A stretch of DNA of 64,000 nt from assembly GCA_016235025.1 (NCBI GenBank), contig JACRMV010000001.1:310001-374000 (forward strand). The letters run 5' to 3'. Positions 16,225 through 25,450 of the stretch are shown here, one piece after another (the first letter of the stretch is position 1; every line of letters starts with the position of its first letter). Source of the stretch: Rhodocyclales bacterium. Its GTDB lineage: Bacteria; Pseudomonadota; Gammaproteobacteria; Burkholderiales; Rhodocyclaceae. Under the pieces are notes generated by a model, which saw only the letters and a list, made by a program, of their open reading frames with translations, did not search any database and was not told the DNA's origin. Made by a program: the position numbers and the translations under genes.

Positions 16225-17290
16225 CCCATCTCCGTTGCTCAATTTTCTGGCTGACCACTCAAGCGCTACGCATCTGGATGCCGAAGGCTGGAGCCTGCTG
16301 CTGGCCGAGGCGCGGGCGTGTGGCGTGATGGCGCGGGTCGCCAAGGTGCTGGCGCAGGATTACCCGACGCTACTGTCATCTGATGCGCCATGCCAGGTGA
16401 TGCCGCATATTGTTTCGGCCATTCGGCAGAGTGATAGCCTGGCGCACGATGTACAGCGCGAGCTGGCTTTTTTGAGTGATGCGCTGGCAGATGTGGACAC
16501 GCCGGTATTGCTGCTCAAAGGCGCGGCGTATTGCGCGGCTGGGCTGCCCGCAGCGCGCGGGCGGATATTCTCCGATATTGATCTGCTGGTTGCGCGGCCT
16601 TTTCTTCCCCGGGCAGAGGCGGCCCTGATGCTGGGTGGCTGGGCGGTGAGCAAGCAGGATACATATGACCAGCGCTATTACCGCGAGTGGTCACATGAAA
16701 TACCGCCAATGACGCATTTGCAGCGGGGAACAACGATTGATTTGCACCACTCGCTGGCCATGCCGACTTGCCGTATTCACATCAATTCCGGACAAATGAT
16801 TGCAGCAGCCGTTCCCTTGCCCGGGCCGGGAAACTGGTTTCGTCTTGCAGACGAAGATATGGTTTTGCATGCCGCAAGCCACCTGTTATTGAATTCGGAA
16901 TTTGATCGCGGCTTGCGGGATTTGTGGGATATCGACTTGCTGATGCGGCATTTTGAAAACACAACGCCGAATTTTGCCCATCGGGTTCTGGTGCGCGCCG
17001 AGACTGTGGGTCTGGGGCCGATTACCCGTTGCGCTTTTGCGTTGTGCCACCGCTTCTTTCGCACGCCATTGCCGCAAGAGACATTGGCTGGTCGCAGCCT
17101 TTTGTCATGGCTATTGGCCAGTGCAGCCACTACGCGCCATCCACAGACGCGGCCGCGTGCCCAGGGGGTGGCCGATCAGTTGCTATTTGTGCGGGAAATG
17201 ACCTTGCGTTTGCCTGTGCATTTGCTGGTGCGCCATTTGTGGCACAAGACCACAGCGGGAATCAAACCGCGGGAAAATGTGCCGGTTTAA
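16217..17290 (+). CDS. nucleotidyltransferase family protein
   Basis: 357 residues of the NTP_transf_5-like family found beside HprK-related kinases. The core is LLLKGAAYCAAGLPAARGR then FSDIDLLV, where DIDLLV supplies the paired aspartates of a nucleotidyltransferase. The start at 16217 overlaps the kinase stop by 8 bp. The C-terminus is helical and basic. The stop codon (17288-17290) overlaps the stop codon of the convergent protease gene. Enzymatic activity and substrate are unproven for this family. Confidence 0.8.
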   Translation: MPSPSPLLNFLADHSSATHLDAEGWSLLLAEARACGVMARVAKVLAQDYPTLLSSDAPCQVMPHIVSAIRQSDSLAHDVQRELAFLSDALADVDTPVLLLKGAAYCAAGLPAARGRIFSDIDLLVARPFLPRAEAALMLGGWAVSKQDTYDQRYYREWSHEIPPMTHLQRGTTIDLHHSLAMPTCRIHINSGQMIAAAVPLPGPGNWFRLADEDMVLHAASHLLLNSEFDRGLRDLWDIDLLMRHFENTTPNFAHRVLVRAETVGLGPITRCAFALCHRFFRTPLPQETLAGRSLLSWLLASAATTRHPQTRPRAQGVADQLLFVREMTLRLPVHLLVRHLWHKTTAGIKPRENVPV

Positions 17291-18099
17291 TCTGTCGGCC
17301 CGTTTGATGGTGACGCCCGGGAAGTCAAGTCCAGCAGGAAACTGGCCGGAATGGCGTAGCTGATGCCAGAAGGCTTTTCAAGTGCCGACTCTTTCGTTCC
17401 CTTGACGAAAACCATGTTGAGGATGCCAACGACTTCACCGCTGTCTTCGTCAAAAAGCGGCCCGCCACTGTTGCCGGGATAGGCGGTGGCATCCAGCTGG
17501 TAAATGGAAAACGAGCCACTGCGCAAACGGCGAATGGGTTTTTCCTTGAGTTGGGCAGAGTTGCCTGCAGGCAGAGCGATTGGCGTGATTGAGGAAATTA
17601 TTCCGCGATGTGTCACCGGCGAAAACCCCAGTGCGCCGCCAAGGGGGAAGCCGATAAAGGCGACGGCTTGGCCTTCACGAACGCTGGCAGCCGGTTTTAT
17701 TTTCAGTGCAGGCAAGGGTGGGCCGGAAATCCGCAGCAGAGCCAGGTCGTGATCGGGATCGGCAACCTGGACCTTGGCGTTACGCCGATGCAGTTCATTG
17801 CCTTGCCGGATCAGCACGGCCAGGGTTTCCTGCTGGGTCGCGTCGAGCGTTTGTGCAATGACGTGCGCGTTCGTGGCAATCGTCGAGCCGTCGCCAAACG
17901 CAAATCCGGTGCCGCGCATCAGGAACGCTGGGCTGCGTAACTGGCTGAAGGTGCCCACAACAACGATGGATGGCTTGATGGCCGTTATGGTTTCAGGCAA
18001 ACCGGCTTGCGCCATAGGTGTTGTCAATGCCAGGGTCAAGGCGACAAAGATTGGCACATAACGATATAGCCTGGGTTCAGGCCATGGATTGCAGGTCAT
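17287..18099 (-). CDS. S1C trypsin-like serine protease
   Basis: 270 residues, exported (helix IFVALTLALTTPMAQA near residues 17-32). The HtrA-like catalytic triad is visible: His in ATNAHV, Asp in DPDHDLALLRI and Ser in GNSGGPLF. There is no PDZ domain, so it is shorter than DegP/DegQ. It overlaps the lytic transglycosylase gene by 4 bp and is the last gene of the minus-strand run that includes prsK-prsR-prsT. A periplasmic quality-control or maturation role for the PEP-CTERM/EPS system is inferred from position. Confidence 0.85.
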   Translation of the reverse strand: MTCNPWPEPRLYRYVPIFVALTLALTTPMAQAGLPETITAIKPSIVVVGTFSQLRSPAFLMRGTGFAFGDGSTIATNAHVIAQTLDATQQETLAVLIRQGNELHRRNAKVQVADPDHDLALLRISGPPLPALKIKPAASVREGQAVAFIGFPLGGALGFSPVTHRGIISSITPIALPAGNSAQLKEKPIRRLRSGSFSIYQLDATAYPGNSGGPLFDEDSGEVVGILNMVFVKGTKESALEKPSGISYAIPASFLLDLTSRASPSNGPTD

Positions 18100-19019
18100 G
18101 GCTTGGCGCTTGCCATGCGACGTGCAATTTGAGGCAGGCTGGGGGAGGGCTCGGTGATGGCCGAGTCAAATGGGTGTTCGCGTGAGGGAAATACGGCGTG
18201 AATTCGTTTTACGTATTCGCGGGTTTCCGCATAAGGCGGAATGCCAAGATACTGGTTGACTGCGCCTTCGCCGGCGTTGTATGCCGCAGCAACCAGCGCC
18301 ACATTGCCACGGAAATACGCCAGCAGCCAGCGCAAGTAGGCCAGACCGCCACGAACATTTTGTTCCGGGTCAAAGGGTTTCTTGACGTTGAACCGGGCCG
18401 AGGTTTCTGGAATCAGTTGCATGAGTCCCTGGGCATTCTTTGGGGAAACGGCACTGGGATTAAGGTTTGATTCGGTATGCGCAACGGCATAGGCCAGTCG
18501 GGGCGAGACACCGTATTCCGGCGCCAGGCGGCTGATCAGCGCTGCGAGTCGCCGCTGCTTTTCGTTACTGAAGACCCATGCGGCTTCGCCGTCGGCGAGC
18601 GCGTTGTCGGGCAGGCAGTCGGGCGCTTCAGCCACGGGCTGGCCGGCGTATGCCAGTATTTTTTGCGAAGGTTCATGACCTTGATCGGCCGCAAGCTTCA
18701 AAAAATAGGCCGCTATTCCGTCATCCCGTGGTACGCCGCGTCCGTTCATGTACATCCAGCCGAGGCTGTAGCGCGCCTCCGGGTCGCCGGACATGGCGCC
18801 CTGACAGTAGAGTGCGACGGCCTTCTTCAAGTCTTTTGGCAAGCCTTCGCCATGCTCGTAGGCCAGCGCTTTTTCGCGCAGGGCACGCCATTCTTCGGTG
18901 GGTTGATCCTGCCCGGCAAAAGTCGGCGCTGGCAATACGGCGAATGTAGTCAGGCCGAAGACCAGCGGTGCGATAGCACGCCGAAAAATGCCAATAGCAG
19001 GAATTTTCGCCGTGTCCAT
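18096..19019 (-). CDS. Slt-type lytic transglycosylase with Sel1-like repeats
   Basis: 307 residues. A signal peptide (ending VLPAPTFA) is followed by Sel1-like repeats (about residues 50-120, for example ARYSLGWMYMNGRGVPRDD) and a lytic transglycosylase domain with the catalytic Glu in AVAHTESNLNPSAVSPKNAQGLMQ and the downstream AAYNAGEGAV motif. It would cleave peptidoglycan glycan strands, perhaps making room for an envelope-spanning export machine. It lies 10 bp after prsT. The end of its signal peptide is encoded by an exact copy of the dispersed repeat (18918-18938). Confidence 0.87.
   Translation of the reverse strand: MDTAKIPAIGIFRRAIAPLVFGLTTFAVLPAPTFAGQDQPTEEWRALREKALAYEHGEGLPKDLKKAVALYCQGAMSGDPEARYSLGWMYMNGRGVPRDDGIAAYFLKLAADQGHEPSQKILAYAGQPVAEAPDCLPDNALADGEAAWVFSNEKQRRLAALISRLAPEYGVSPRLAYAVAHTESNLNPSAVSPKNAQGLMQLIPETSARFNVKKPFDPEQNVRGGLAYLRWLLAYFRGNVALVAAAYNAGEGAVNQYLGIPPYAETREYVKRIHAVFPSREHPFDSAITEPSPSLPQIARRMASAKP
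18918..18938 (-). repeat. dispersed repeat, exact core
   Basis: Complement of GTATTGCCAGCGCCGACTTTT. It encodes VLPAPTF at the signal-peptide cleavage region of the lytic transglycosylase. Confidence 0.75.
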
Positions 19020-19029
19020 GGCCGATTCT

Positions 19030-21804
19030 CTATAGACCTTTGCTCAGTTCAACAACTTCGGCGTGGGCCGGGAAGGTGTTCCCTAGCTTGGAGAGCGTAT
19101 CCAGTGCCTGTTTGGCCTCTGTTTTTTTGCCTGCCTTGATGAGCGCTTTGGCGTAACTCAAGCGAATGTCATTGTTTTGAGGTTCGAGCGCAACGGCCTT
19201 GGCGAGGAGGTCTACCCCTGGAGCAATATTTCCCTGCGCGACATAGAGCGAGCCCAGGGTTTCCATGATGGCGGGTTGGTTCGGCGCCAGCTTGTTGGCC
19301 TCTTCGGCATAGGATATTGCCTTCGGATCATGCAACTGCCCGAGCGACCAAGCCAGATTGTTCAGTACGGCCGGGTTTTTTGGAGCGGCCGCGAGTACGG
19401 CGCGGTAGTGGGTTACCGCCGTTGCGTAATCGTTACGCTTGTTTGCCAAATCGGCAATGAAGAGACGAAAGGCCTGGTCATTCGGATGCGCTTTGATCCA
19501 GGAGTCGGCTGTACCGCTGGCTTCTGCCGTCTGGCCACCCTGAAACTGGGCAATGTACAGACGGCCCGCCAGATCGCTGGTGGGCGCCGCCTTGAGGCCG
19601 GTACGGTAGGCTGCTGCGGCTTCTTTCCAGGCTTTCTGGGCAAGCTGGATGTCTCCTTCGAGAAGATATCCAGCGGCTTCCTTGGGCTGGGCCTTCTGGA
19701 TGGCGCGTGCGATAGTCAGTGCATCGTTAAAGCGTCCTTCTGCGACATTCAGCATGATCTGGGCGCGTTGCAGGGGAAGCGAATCTGGCTGGTTGGTCAG
19801 CCCTTTGGTCAAAGTGTCACGTGCGGCCTGGTTATTTTTGGCGGCGAGCTGGATTTCTGCAATCCGAAGATAGGCTTGCGGATTATTGGGCAGCAGGTTG
19901 GCGAGTTTGTTATAGGCTGAAAGCGCCTGGTTGGTGTCCCCTGCAAGTTGAAATACCTGCCCGGCGACGCCGAGAATTTCCGGACTGTTGGGAATGGCCG
20001 CCAAGGCTTCTTCTGTGGCAGCGCGCGCTTTATCTTTGTCTTTGGTACTGAGCAAGAGGCTGATCAATGCAAAACGTGGTGTTGCCTCATTGGGAGCTGC
20101 CGCAATAGCTTTCTTGAGCAGGCTGATGACCTCATCCTGGCTGGCTCCTGTACGCGCTTTCAGCTGGGCCAAGGCAAGCATGGCCTGGACATTTTTCGGG
20201 TCTTTGTCCAGTACGGCTTGATAACGCTGGCGTGCCTGGTCAATTTTCTTTTCGGTCAGGTCAATGAAGACAAGATTGGTGGCTGCAGGTAAATAGGTGG
20301 GTTCAATTGCCAGTGCTTTTTCAAAGTTTTTCCGTGCGGCTTCCAAATCCTTTTTGCCAAGCAGCGCCTGACCCCGCAGGTTATAGACTGCCGGGGTGTT
20401 TGGTTGCTTCTTTTCCAGCTGGGCAATGGCCAGGAGCGCCTTGTCGAAATTTTTCTGGCGCATGGCCGAAGCGATCAGCGCCATGTCGGCTGAGATACCC
20501 GTATCACTGGCTGCAATCTGCTCCAGATCGGAAAATGCTTCCTGGGTGTGGCCCAGACGCATTTGCGACAAGGCCAGAGCGGTCTTGGCCCGGTTATTTT
20601 TCGGATCACGCTGCGCTGCCTGGCTAAAAAGTTCAGCCGCACGCTCGGCATCCCCGCTTTGCATATGGGCTTCGCCAGCCAGCGCGAGCCAGACGGGAGA
20701 CGTCGTGGCTCCTTGCAATACCGGCGCTAATGCGGCCAAGGCTTTTGCCGCCTGGCCGCTGCGCAGATAGGATGTGACGAGTATGCGGCGGCTGTAATCG
20801 AGCCCCGGAGCGCTTTTCAAGGCTTTGCCGAGATATTCCTGAGCCTGAACATCCGAGCGGTTCTGATAAGCGATGGCGCCTGCCAGCTGCAATCCTTGCG
20901 GATTATCCGGCTGCATTTTTAACAAATTGCCCACGGCGCTCTGTGCGGCTGCGATATCTTTTTTGCTGAAGGCAAGCAGGGCTTCCAGATACACCGTTAA
21001 GGGCTGCTTGGCAGCGATTTTTTGCATCTCGGCCAGCTGTTTGGTTGCCAGATCGATCTTGCGATCTTGCAGCTGAAGCATGATGATATTGGCGTGTACG
21101 GAAGCGGAACGTGGTCTGAGTTCAAGCACTTTTTGGTACGCCGATAATGCATCAGGAAGCTTTTGCTCTGCGCGTTTGATATCTCCCTTGAAATGCCATG
21201 CATCGGCTTCCTGTGGATTTTTGACCAATACTTCGTCCACTATTTTGCTGGCGTCCGCCAGGTTGCCTTTCATGGCTTGCAGACGGGCCAGTCCGAGTTG
21301 GGCGGGAGCATAGTCTTTCTTGGCGTTCAAGGCTTCATTAAATGACGCTTGCGCCATATCAGGATTGCCTAGCAGCACATAGTTTTGACCCAGTACGGTT
21401 TTTAGTTCAGCAAGTTCGTCGGCATTGGCAGTGGACGTTTTCGCCAGTTCGTCGATGACTTTCTTTGATTGCCCTTGCACCATCAAAGCACGTGCTAAAA
21501 GTGGGGCGACCTGCCCCGCAGGCGCTTTGAGTTCAATGGCTTTACGAAGCTCGACCTCGGCAGCAACAGGATCGCCGCTGTCCAGAAGCGCCCGCCCAAG
21601 CAGCAGGCGGGCCTCGGCTGAAGAAGGCTCCTTGCTGAGGGTATTTTTGAGCTGAATGATGGCTGCTGCCGGATCACCTTTTTCGAGATAATCTTTGGCG
21701 GATGCCATCATTTTTGCTGGCGAACCGTCACTGCATCCGAGGACGATCAATGTTGCGGTGAGTGCCGCCATTTTCGTGAGCCGGAGTTGAGTGTTTTTTC
21801 TCAT
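19030..21804 (-). CDS. prsT: PEP-CTERM system TPR lipoprotein PrsT
   Basis: 924 residues made almost entirely of tetratricopeptide repeats, preceded by a lipoprotein signal with the lipobox VLGC (about residues 21-24). PrsT-type giant TPR proteins accompany exosortase/EPS loci and are thought to act as scaffolds at the envelope. Repeats of the form A..GDYATA..YR..L...P are visible from about residue 35 to the C-terminus. It follows prsR after 127 bp, where a separate promoter could lie, although I see no GG-N10-GC match there. It is followed closely by the lytic transglycosylase gene. Confidence 0.92.
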   Translation of the reverse strand: MRKNTQLRLTKMAALTATLIVLGCSDGSPAKMMASAKDYLEKGDPAAAIIQLKNTLSKEPSSAEARLLLGRALLDSGDPVAAEVELRKAIELKAPAGQVAPLLARALMVQGQSKKVIDELAKTSTANADELAELKTVLGQNYVLLGNPDMAQASFNEALNAKKDYAPAQLGLARLQAMKGNLADASKIVDEVLVKNPQEADAWHFKGDIKRAEQKLPDALSAYQKVLELRPRSASVHANIIMLQLQDRKIDLATKQLAEMQKIAAKQPLTVYLEALLAFSKKDIAAAQSAVGNLLKMQPDNPQGLQLAGAIAYQNRSDVQAQEYLGKALKSAPGLDYSRRILVTSYLRSGQAAKALAALAPVLQGATTSPVWLALAGEAHMQSGDAERAAELFSQAAQRDPKNNRAKTALALSQMRLGHTQEAFSDLEQIAASDTGISADMALIASAMRQKNFDKALLAIAQLEKKQPNTPAVYNLRGQALLGKKDLEAARKNFEKALAIEPTYLPAATNLVFIDLTEKKIDQARQRYQAVLDKDPKNVQAMLALAQLKARTGASQDEVISLLKKAIAAAPNEATPRFALISLLLSTKDKDKARAATEEALAAIPNSPEILGVAGQVFQLAGDTNQALSAYNKLANLLPNNPQAYLRIAEIQLAAKNNQAARDTLTKGLTNQPDSLPLQRAQIMLNVAEGRFNDALTIARAIQKAQPKEAAGYLLEGDIQLAQKAWKEAAAAYRTGLKAAPTSDLAGRLYIAQFQGGQTAEASGTADSWIKAHPNDQAFRLFIADLANKRNDYATAVTHYRAVLAAAPKNPAVLNNLAWSLGQLHDPKAISYAEEANKLAPNQPAIMETLGSLYVAQGNIAPGVDLLAKAVALEPQNNDIRLSYAKALIKAGKKTEAKQALDTLSKLGNTFPAHAEVVELSKGL

Positions 21805-21931
21805 GTGAGTAACGAACCTTTTTTCAGCGTCAAGTTGCGGAGGGTGAAACTACCTTCTGTGCCCAAAGCCAGACCGGCGTCCTCGAGCCAGAATGAGGTG
21901 CAGTATTCCGGGTAAAGAGCCATCCAGCCAG

Positions 21932-23293
21932 CTAGGATTTCAGCCCGAACTTATGCATTAAATCATACAGAGTCGGGCGACTGATGCCAAGCAAGTCGGC
22001 TGCCCGTGCCAGATTGCCGTTACTGCGGCTGACAGCCGCGATGATGGCCTTGCGTTCGGCTTCGTCGCGGATTGTGCGCAGGTCAAGTGTCATCGTGTTT
22101 TCTTCTGATACTTGATCCAGTCCAACATCCTGTGCGGACAGGGCGGTACCTTCCGCCATGATGGTTGCGCGTTTGAGGCAGTTTTCCAGTTCGCGTACAT
22201 TGCCTGGCCATGGGTAGGCAGAGATGGCGTGTATCGCTTCTTCGCTGAGTGAAAGTGTGCTGCGATTTTGTTCGCGGGTAAACCGGCGAATGAGCGCGTG
22301 CGCAAGTAGCGCGGCATCGCCGATGCGATTCCTGAGAGGGGGGATCGTGATGACTATTTCAGCCAGGCGGTAATAAAGGTCTTCACGGAAGCGGCCTTCG
22401 CGAATCAATGTCTTCAAGTCCTGATGCGTGGCGCAGACAACGCGTACATCAATAGGGATTTCTTGTCGGCCGCCGACCCGCTCGATGACCCGTTCCTGCA
22501 GGAAGCGCAGCAGCTTGGACTGCAACGTCAAGGGCAGGTCACCAATTTCGTCCAGCATCAGCGTGCCTTTATGTGCCATCTCGATTTTCCCCGGGGTGGT
22601 TTTTGCTGCACCCGAGAAGGCTCCTTTTTCATAGCCGAACAGTTCGCTTTCAAGCAGGTTTTCCGGAATCGCTGCGCAATTGATGGCGACGAACCGGGTG
22701 TCGCGCCGGGGGGATGCATTGTGCAGGCCGCGCGCAAGCAGCTCTTTGCCGGTACCGCTTTCCCCCAGCAGCAAGACTGTCGCATTGGTGGGCGCCACTT
22801 TTTCTATGGTGCGGCAAATTCGCAGCATTTCCGGATCGCGCGTGATGAGTGCGCCCAGGGCGTCAGGCTGTTGCATTGCTTGCAAGCGGTGGTTTTCTTG
22901 CTGTAAATCGTAAAAACGGAAGGCGCGTTCAACCGTCAGATTGAGTGTCTCCGGTTCAAAAGGCTTGACGAAAAAATCATACGCACCCAGTGCTACGGCG
23001 CGTAGCGCGTTGGCCTGTTCGTTTTGCCCGGTCAAGACAATGACTTTCGTGTCCGGGGCGATGGCCATGATTTGCTCCAGCAGCCTGAAACCTTCGGAGA
23101 CCGAGTCTGCGTCCGGAGGCAAGCCAAGATCCATCGTGATAACCGCTGGCGTGTAGCGGCGGATTTGCGAGAGGGCACTTTCGCGGTCACCGGCAAGCAG
23201 CACATCATATTGGTCAAACGACCAGCGTATCTGTTTTTGTAACGCAGGATCATCTTCTACGACCAGTAATTGACGTAATTTTTCTGTTGTCAT
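21932..23293 (-). CDS. prsR: PEP-CTERM response regulator PrsR (sigma-54 activator)
   Basis: 453 residues: receiver domain with the phosphoacceptor Asp in TMDLGLPPD (about residues 50-58), AAA+ domain with Walker A GESGTGKELL and the sigma-54-contact loop GAFSGA (GAFTGA in most activators), Walker B region GTLMLDEIGDLP, and a Fis-type helix-turn-helix at the end (LARAADLLGISRPTLYDLM). It activates RpoN-dependent promoters; the PEP-CTERM gene (6530) and Tat-protein gene (14278) promoters are likely targets. Its start overlaps the prsK stop by 4 bp. Confidence 0.95.
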   Translation of the reverse strand: MTTEKLRQLLVVEDDPALQKQIRWSFDQYDVLLAGDRESALSQIRRYTPAVITMDLGLPPDADSVSEGFRLLEQIMAIAPDTKVIVLTGQNEQANALRAVALGAYDFFVKPFEPETLNLTVERAFRFYDLQQENHRLQAMQQPDALGALITRDPEMLRICRTIEKVAPTNATVLLLGESGTGKELLARGLHNASPRRDTRFVAINCAAIPENLLESELFGYEKGAFSGAAKTTPGKIEMAHKGTLMLDEIGDLPLTLQSKLLRFLQERVIERVGGRQEIPIDVRVVCATHQDLKTLIREGRFREDLYYRLAEIVITIPPLRNRIGDAALLAHALIRRFTREQNRSTLSLSEEAIHAISAYPWPGNVRELENCLKRATIMAEGTALSAQDVGLDQVSEENTMTLDLRTIRDEAERKAIIAAVSRSNGNLARAADLLGISRPTLYDLMHKFGLKS

Positions 23294-25404
23294 TTGAGCT
23301 CCGGTTGTTGCAGGTCGGATGTGGTTTGAATTTCCAGCAAGGGTAACCTGACGCGAAAACGTGTGCCGGCATTTTCTTCGCTTTCCACCTGAATGTCCCC
23401 ACCCAATTCCTGAATGTATTGTCGGCTTTCGTAGGCGCCTATGCCCATGCCTGCCTGCTTGGTTGTCTGGAATGGCTTGAAGAGGCGTTCGTGAATGAAG
23501 TCTGCAGACATGCCCTGTCCGGTATCGCCGACTTCAATTTGCGCCATGCCTGCCTCGCGCCGTACAGTCATCCAGACCCGTCCATCGGCAGACGTTGCGT
23601 CAATTGCATTTTGAACCAGATGGCCAATGACGCGCTCAATCCGTTCTTCATGTCCGCGGATAGAGACAGTCTCATGAATTTCCAGATCGACCAGCGGCAG
23701 CATGCCTGCCTTTGATTTTTGTACCCGACGCGCAATCTCATCCAGGCTGACGCCACTGAAACTGTCCGCAGGCGTTGCTCCTTCGCGCAGCTGGAGCATG
23801 AGTTGACGCATCCGGTCAACCGAATGACGAACCGTCAATAGCATGTCTTTCTGGAATTCAGCATTGTCGGCGTGGCGCTCGGCATTACGCACCATGAGCG
23901 AGAGCTGTGTCAGGATGTTTTTCAGGTCGTGCACCACAAAAGCGGACATGCGATTGAACGAGTCAAACTTGCGGGACTCAAGCAAGGCTTCGGTGGCCTG
24001 CATCTGGGCAAGAAAAGTGGCTGCCTGACGCCCTGCTGTCTTCAGCAGGTCATTGACTTCCCAATCGAGGTCTACCGGTGTTCGCGAGGTGGTCAGGAGA
24101 ACAAATCCCACCATGCCGGCCGACGTGCGTAGCGGAATCAGCAGCCAGGCATTGGGCATTTCAAGCAGCCATGCGGGAGGTGTCATGCCCCCGTAGCGCC
24201 CCGGACGGGAACGAAACTCTTCCAGACTCAGCACCCATCCAGTTGCATCCAGCGAGGCGATCATCGGGCTGTTAGTAGGCTCCGTGATATCGGAAACCGG
24301 GAAATTCCAGCGCGCACTTTGAACAAATTGATTCCCTGAGGCATCCTTGGTCCACAAGGAGCCGGCCGGGCTTTCGACCATATCGCCCAAGCCGCGAATG
24401 ACCTGCTGTCCTAGCTGAAGCACGCTGTTTTCGGAACACAGGGCGTTGGTGAATTTAAGCCACTCTTCCCGATAGTCGTAACGGTAACGAAAGAAGTTTT
24501 TTCCGATCAGCACCTTGAGGCGGGAACGCATCGATCCTGAAAATCCAAGCAGCATGAGCAGCAGCAAGGCGACAAACAAGACCACGAGTTGCAACGCACC
24601 GCCCCAGCTGCCCCCCAGATAACGCACGTAATAGCCGGCTGCAGAAGCAGCTATCAGATACAAGCCAACCAGTGCCAGGGTGGTGGTTTGAAATGCTGCG
24701 GTTTTCGATAGAGTGACGTTCAGCGGGCGCGCACGAGTGCGGTAAACCGTAAGAATTAGCAGGGGAATGATCAAAAGGTAAGCAAAGCCCCGGATGGAAA
24801 AAGCGTCATCATCTATTTTCCTGAACATCACGGCGGCTGAATAGAAATAGAGATCGAACAGGAAAATGGCCACCAAACCGATGGCAAGTGGCTTGATGTT
24901 CCATCGTGAATCTTCAGTGGTGTTTCTGTACAGTTGTTCAAGCAAAACGATGCCAAATATCACCAACGCAAGCCCGGCGTAATGTGCGCTGTTCGCGGCC
25001 AGGGATGACATCGGATCGATGAGCCGGAGGCTCTGGCAAAACAGACTGATGAAAACGATGGTTCCACCGACGAACATCAAGCGGGAGGGGCGCCATTTAG
25101 GAGACGGGCTGCGGTCAGTCGGGGGCGGCAAGAGAAGCAGTGTCAGCAATGTAAACCAGGTCCCGTAGCGCAATGCATCCAGTGCTTCATGTATCGTTTG
25201 CAGGGCATCCGCATAGAGCAGATACACGCCAGCTCCCGTGATTGCCCAAATGCTCGATAGTGCAACTGCCGCTATCAAAACAAGGCTGGTACGGTCAGCC
25301 AGCGTTGCCTTGCGCAGGCGAATTAAATGCACTGTCAGGGCAAGGTAGCCCACAGCAGCCAATCCGTAACCCCAAAGAGAGAGGAGTGATAATTCGCTAT
25401 TCAT
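23290..25404 (-). CDS. prsK: PEP-CTERM system sensor histidine kinase PrsK
   Basis: 704 residues. The N-terminal third has about nine membrane helices, then a GAF-like sensing region, and then an NtrB-type kinase: H-box FVVHDLKNILTQL, N-box VQNAIDAT, and G boxes GDTGQGM and GMGIGAYESRQYI. It phosphorylates PrsR, encoded next with a 4-bp overlap. The signal is unknown. The gene lies 46 bp after the PAP2 gene within a same-strand run of polysaccharide genes, linking sensing to EPS synthesis. Confidence 0.94.
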   Translation of the reverse strand: MNSELSLLSLWGYGLAAVGYLALTVHLIRLRKATLADRTSLVLIAAVALSSIWAITGAGVYLLYADALQTIHEALDALRYGTWFTLLTLLLLPPPTDRSPSPKWRPSRLMFVGGTIVFISLFCQSLRLIDPMSSLAANSAHYAGLALVIFGIVLLEQLYRNTTEDSRWNIKPLAIGLVAIFLFDLYFYSAAVMFRKIDDDAFSIRGFAYLLIIPLLILTVYRTRARPLNVTLSKTAAFQTTTLALVGLYLIAASAAGYYVRYLGGSWGGALQLVVLFVALLLLMLLGFSGSMRSRLKVLIGKNFFRYRYDYREEWLKFTNALCSENSVLQLGQQVIRGLGDMVESPAGSLWTKDASGNQFVQSARWNFPVSDITEPTNSPMIASLDATGWVLSLEEFRSRPGRYGGMTPPAWLLEMPNAWLLIPLRTSAGMVGFVLLTTSRTPVDLDWEVNDLLKTAGRQAATFLAQMQATEALLESRKFDSFNRMSAFVVHDLKNILTQLSLMVRNAERHADNAEFQKDMLLTVRHSVDRMRQLMLQLREGATPADSFSGVSLDEIARRVQKSKAGMLPLVDLEIHETVSIRGHEERIERVIGHLVQNAIDATSADGRVWMTVRREAGMAQIEVGDTGQGMSADFIHERLFKPFQTTKQAGMGIGAYESRQYIQELGGDIQVESEENAGTRFRVRLPLLEIQTTSDLQQPELK

Positions 25405-25450
25405 GCTTTCTTTTCATTGCGACTGTTGTGCTGCGATAGGTACTGGGCGG

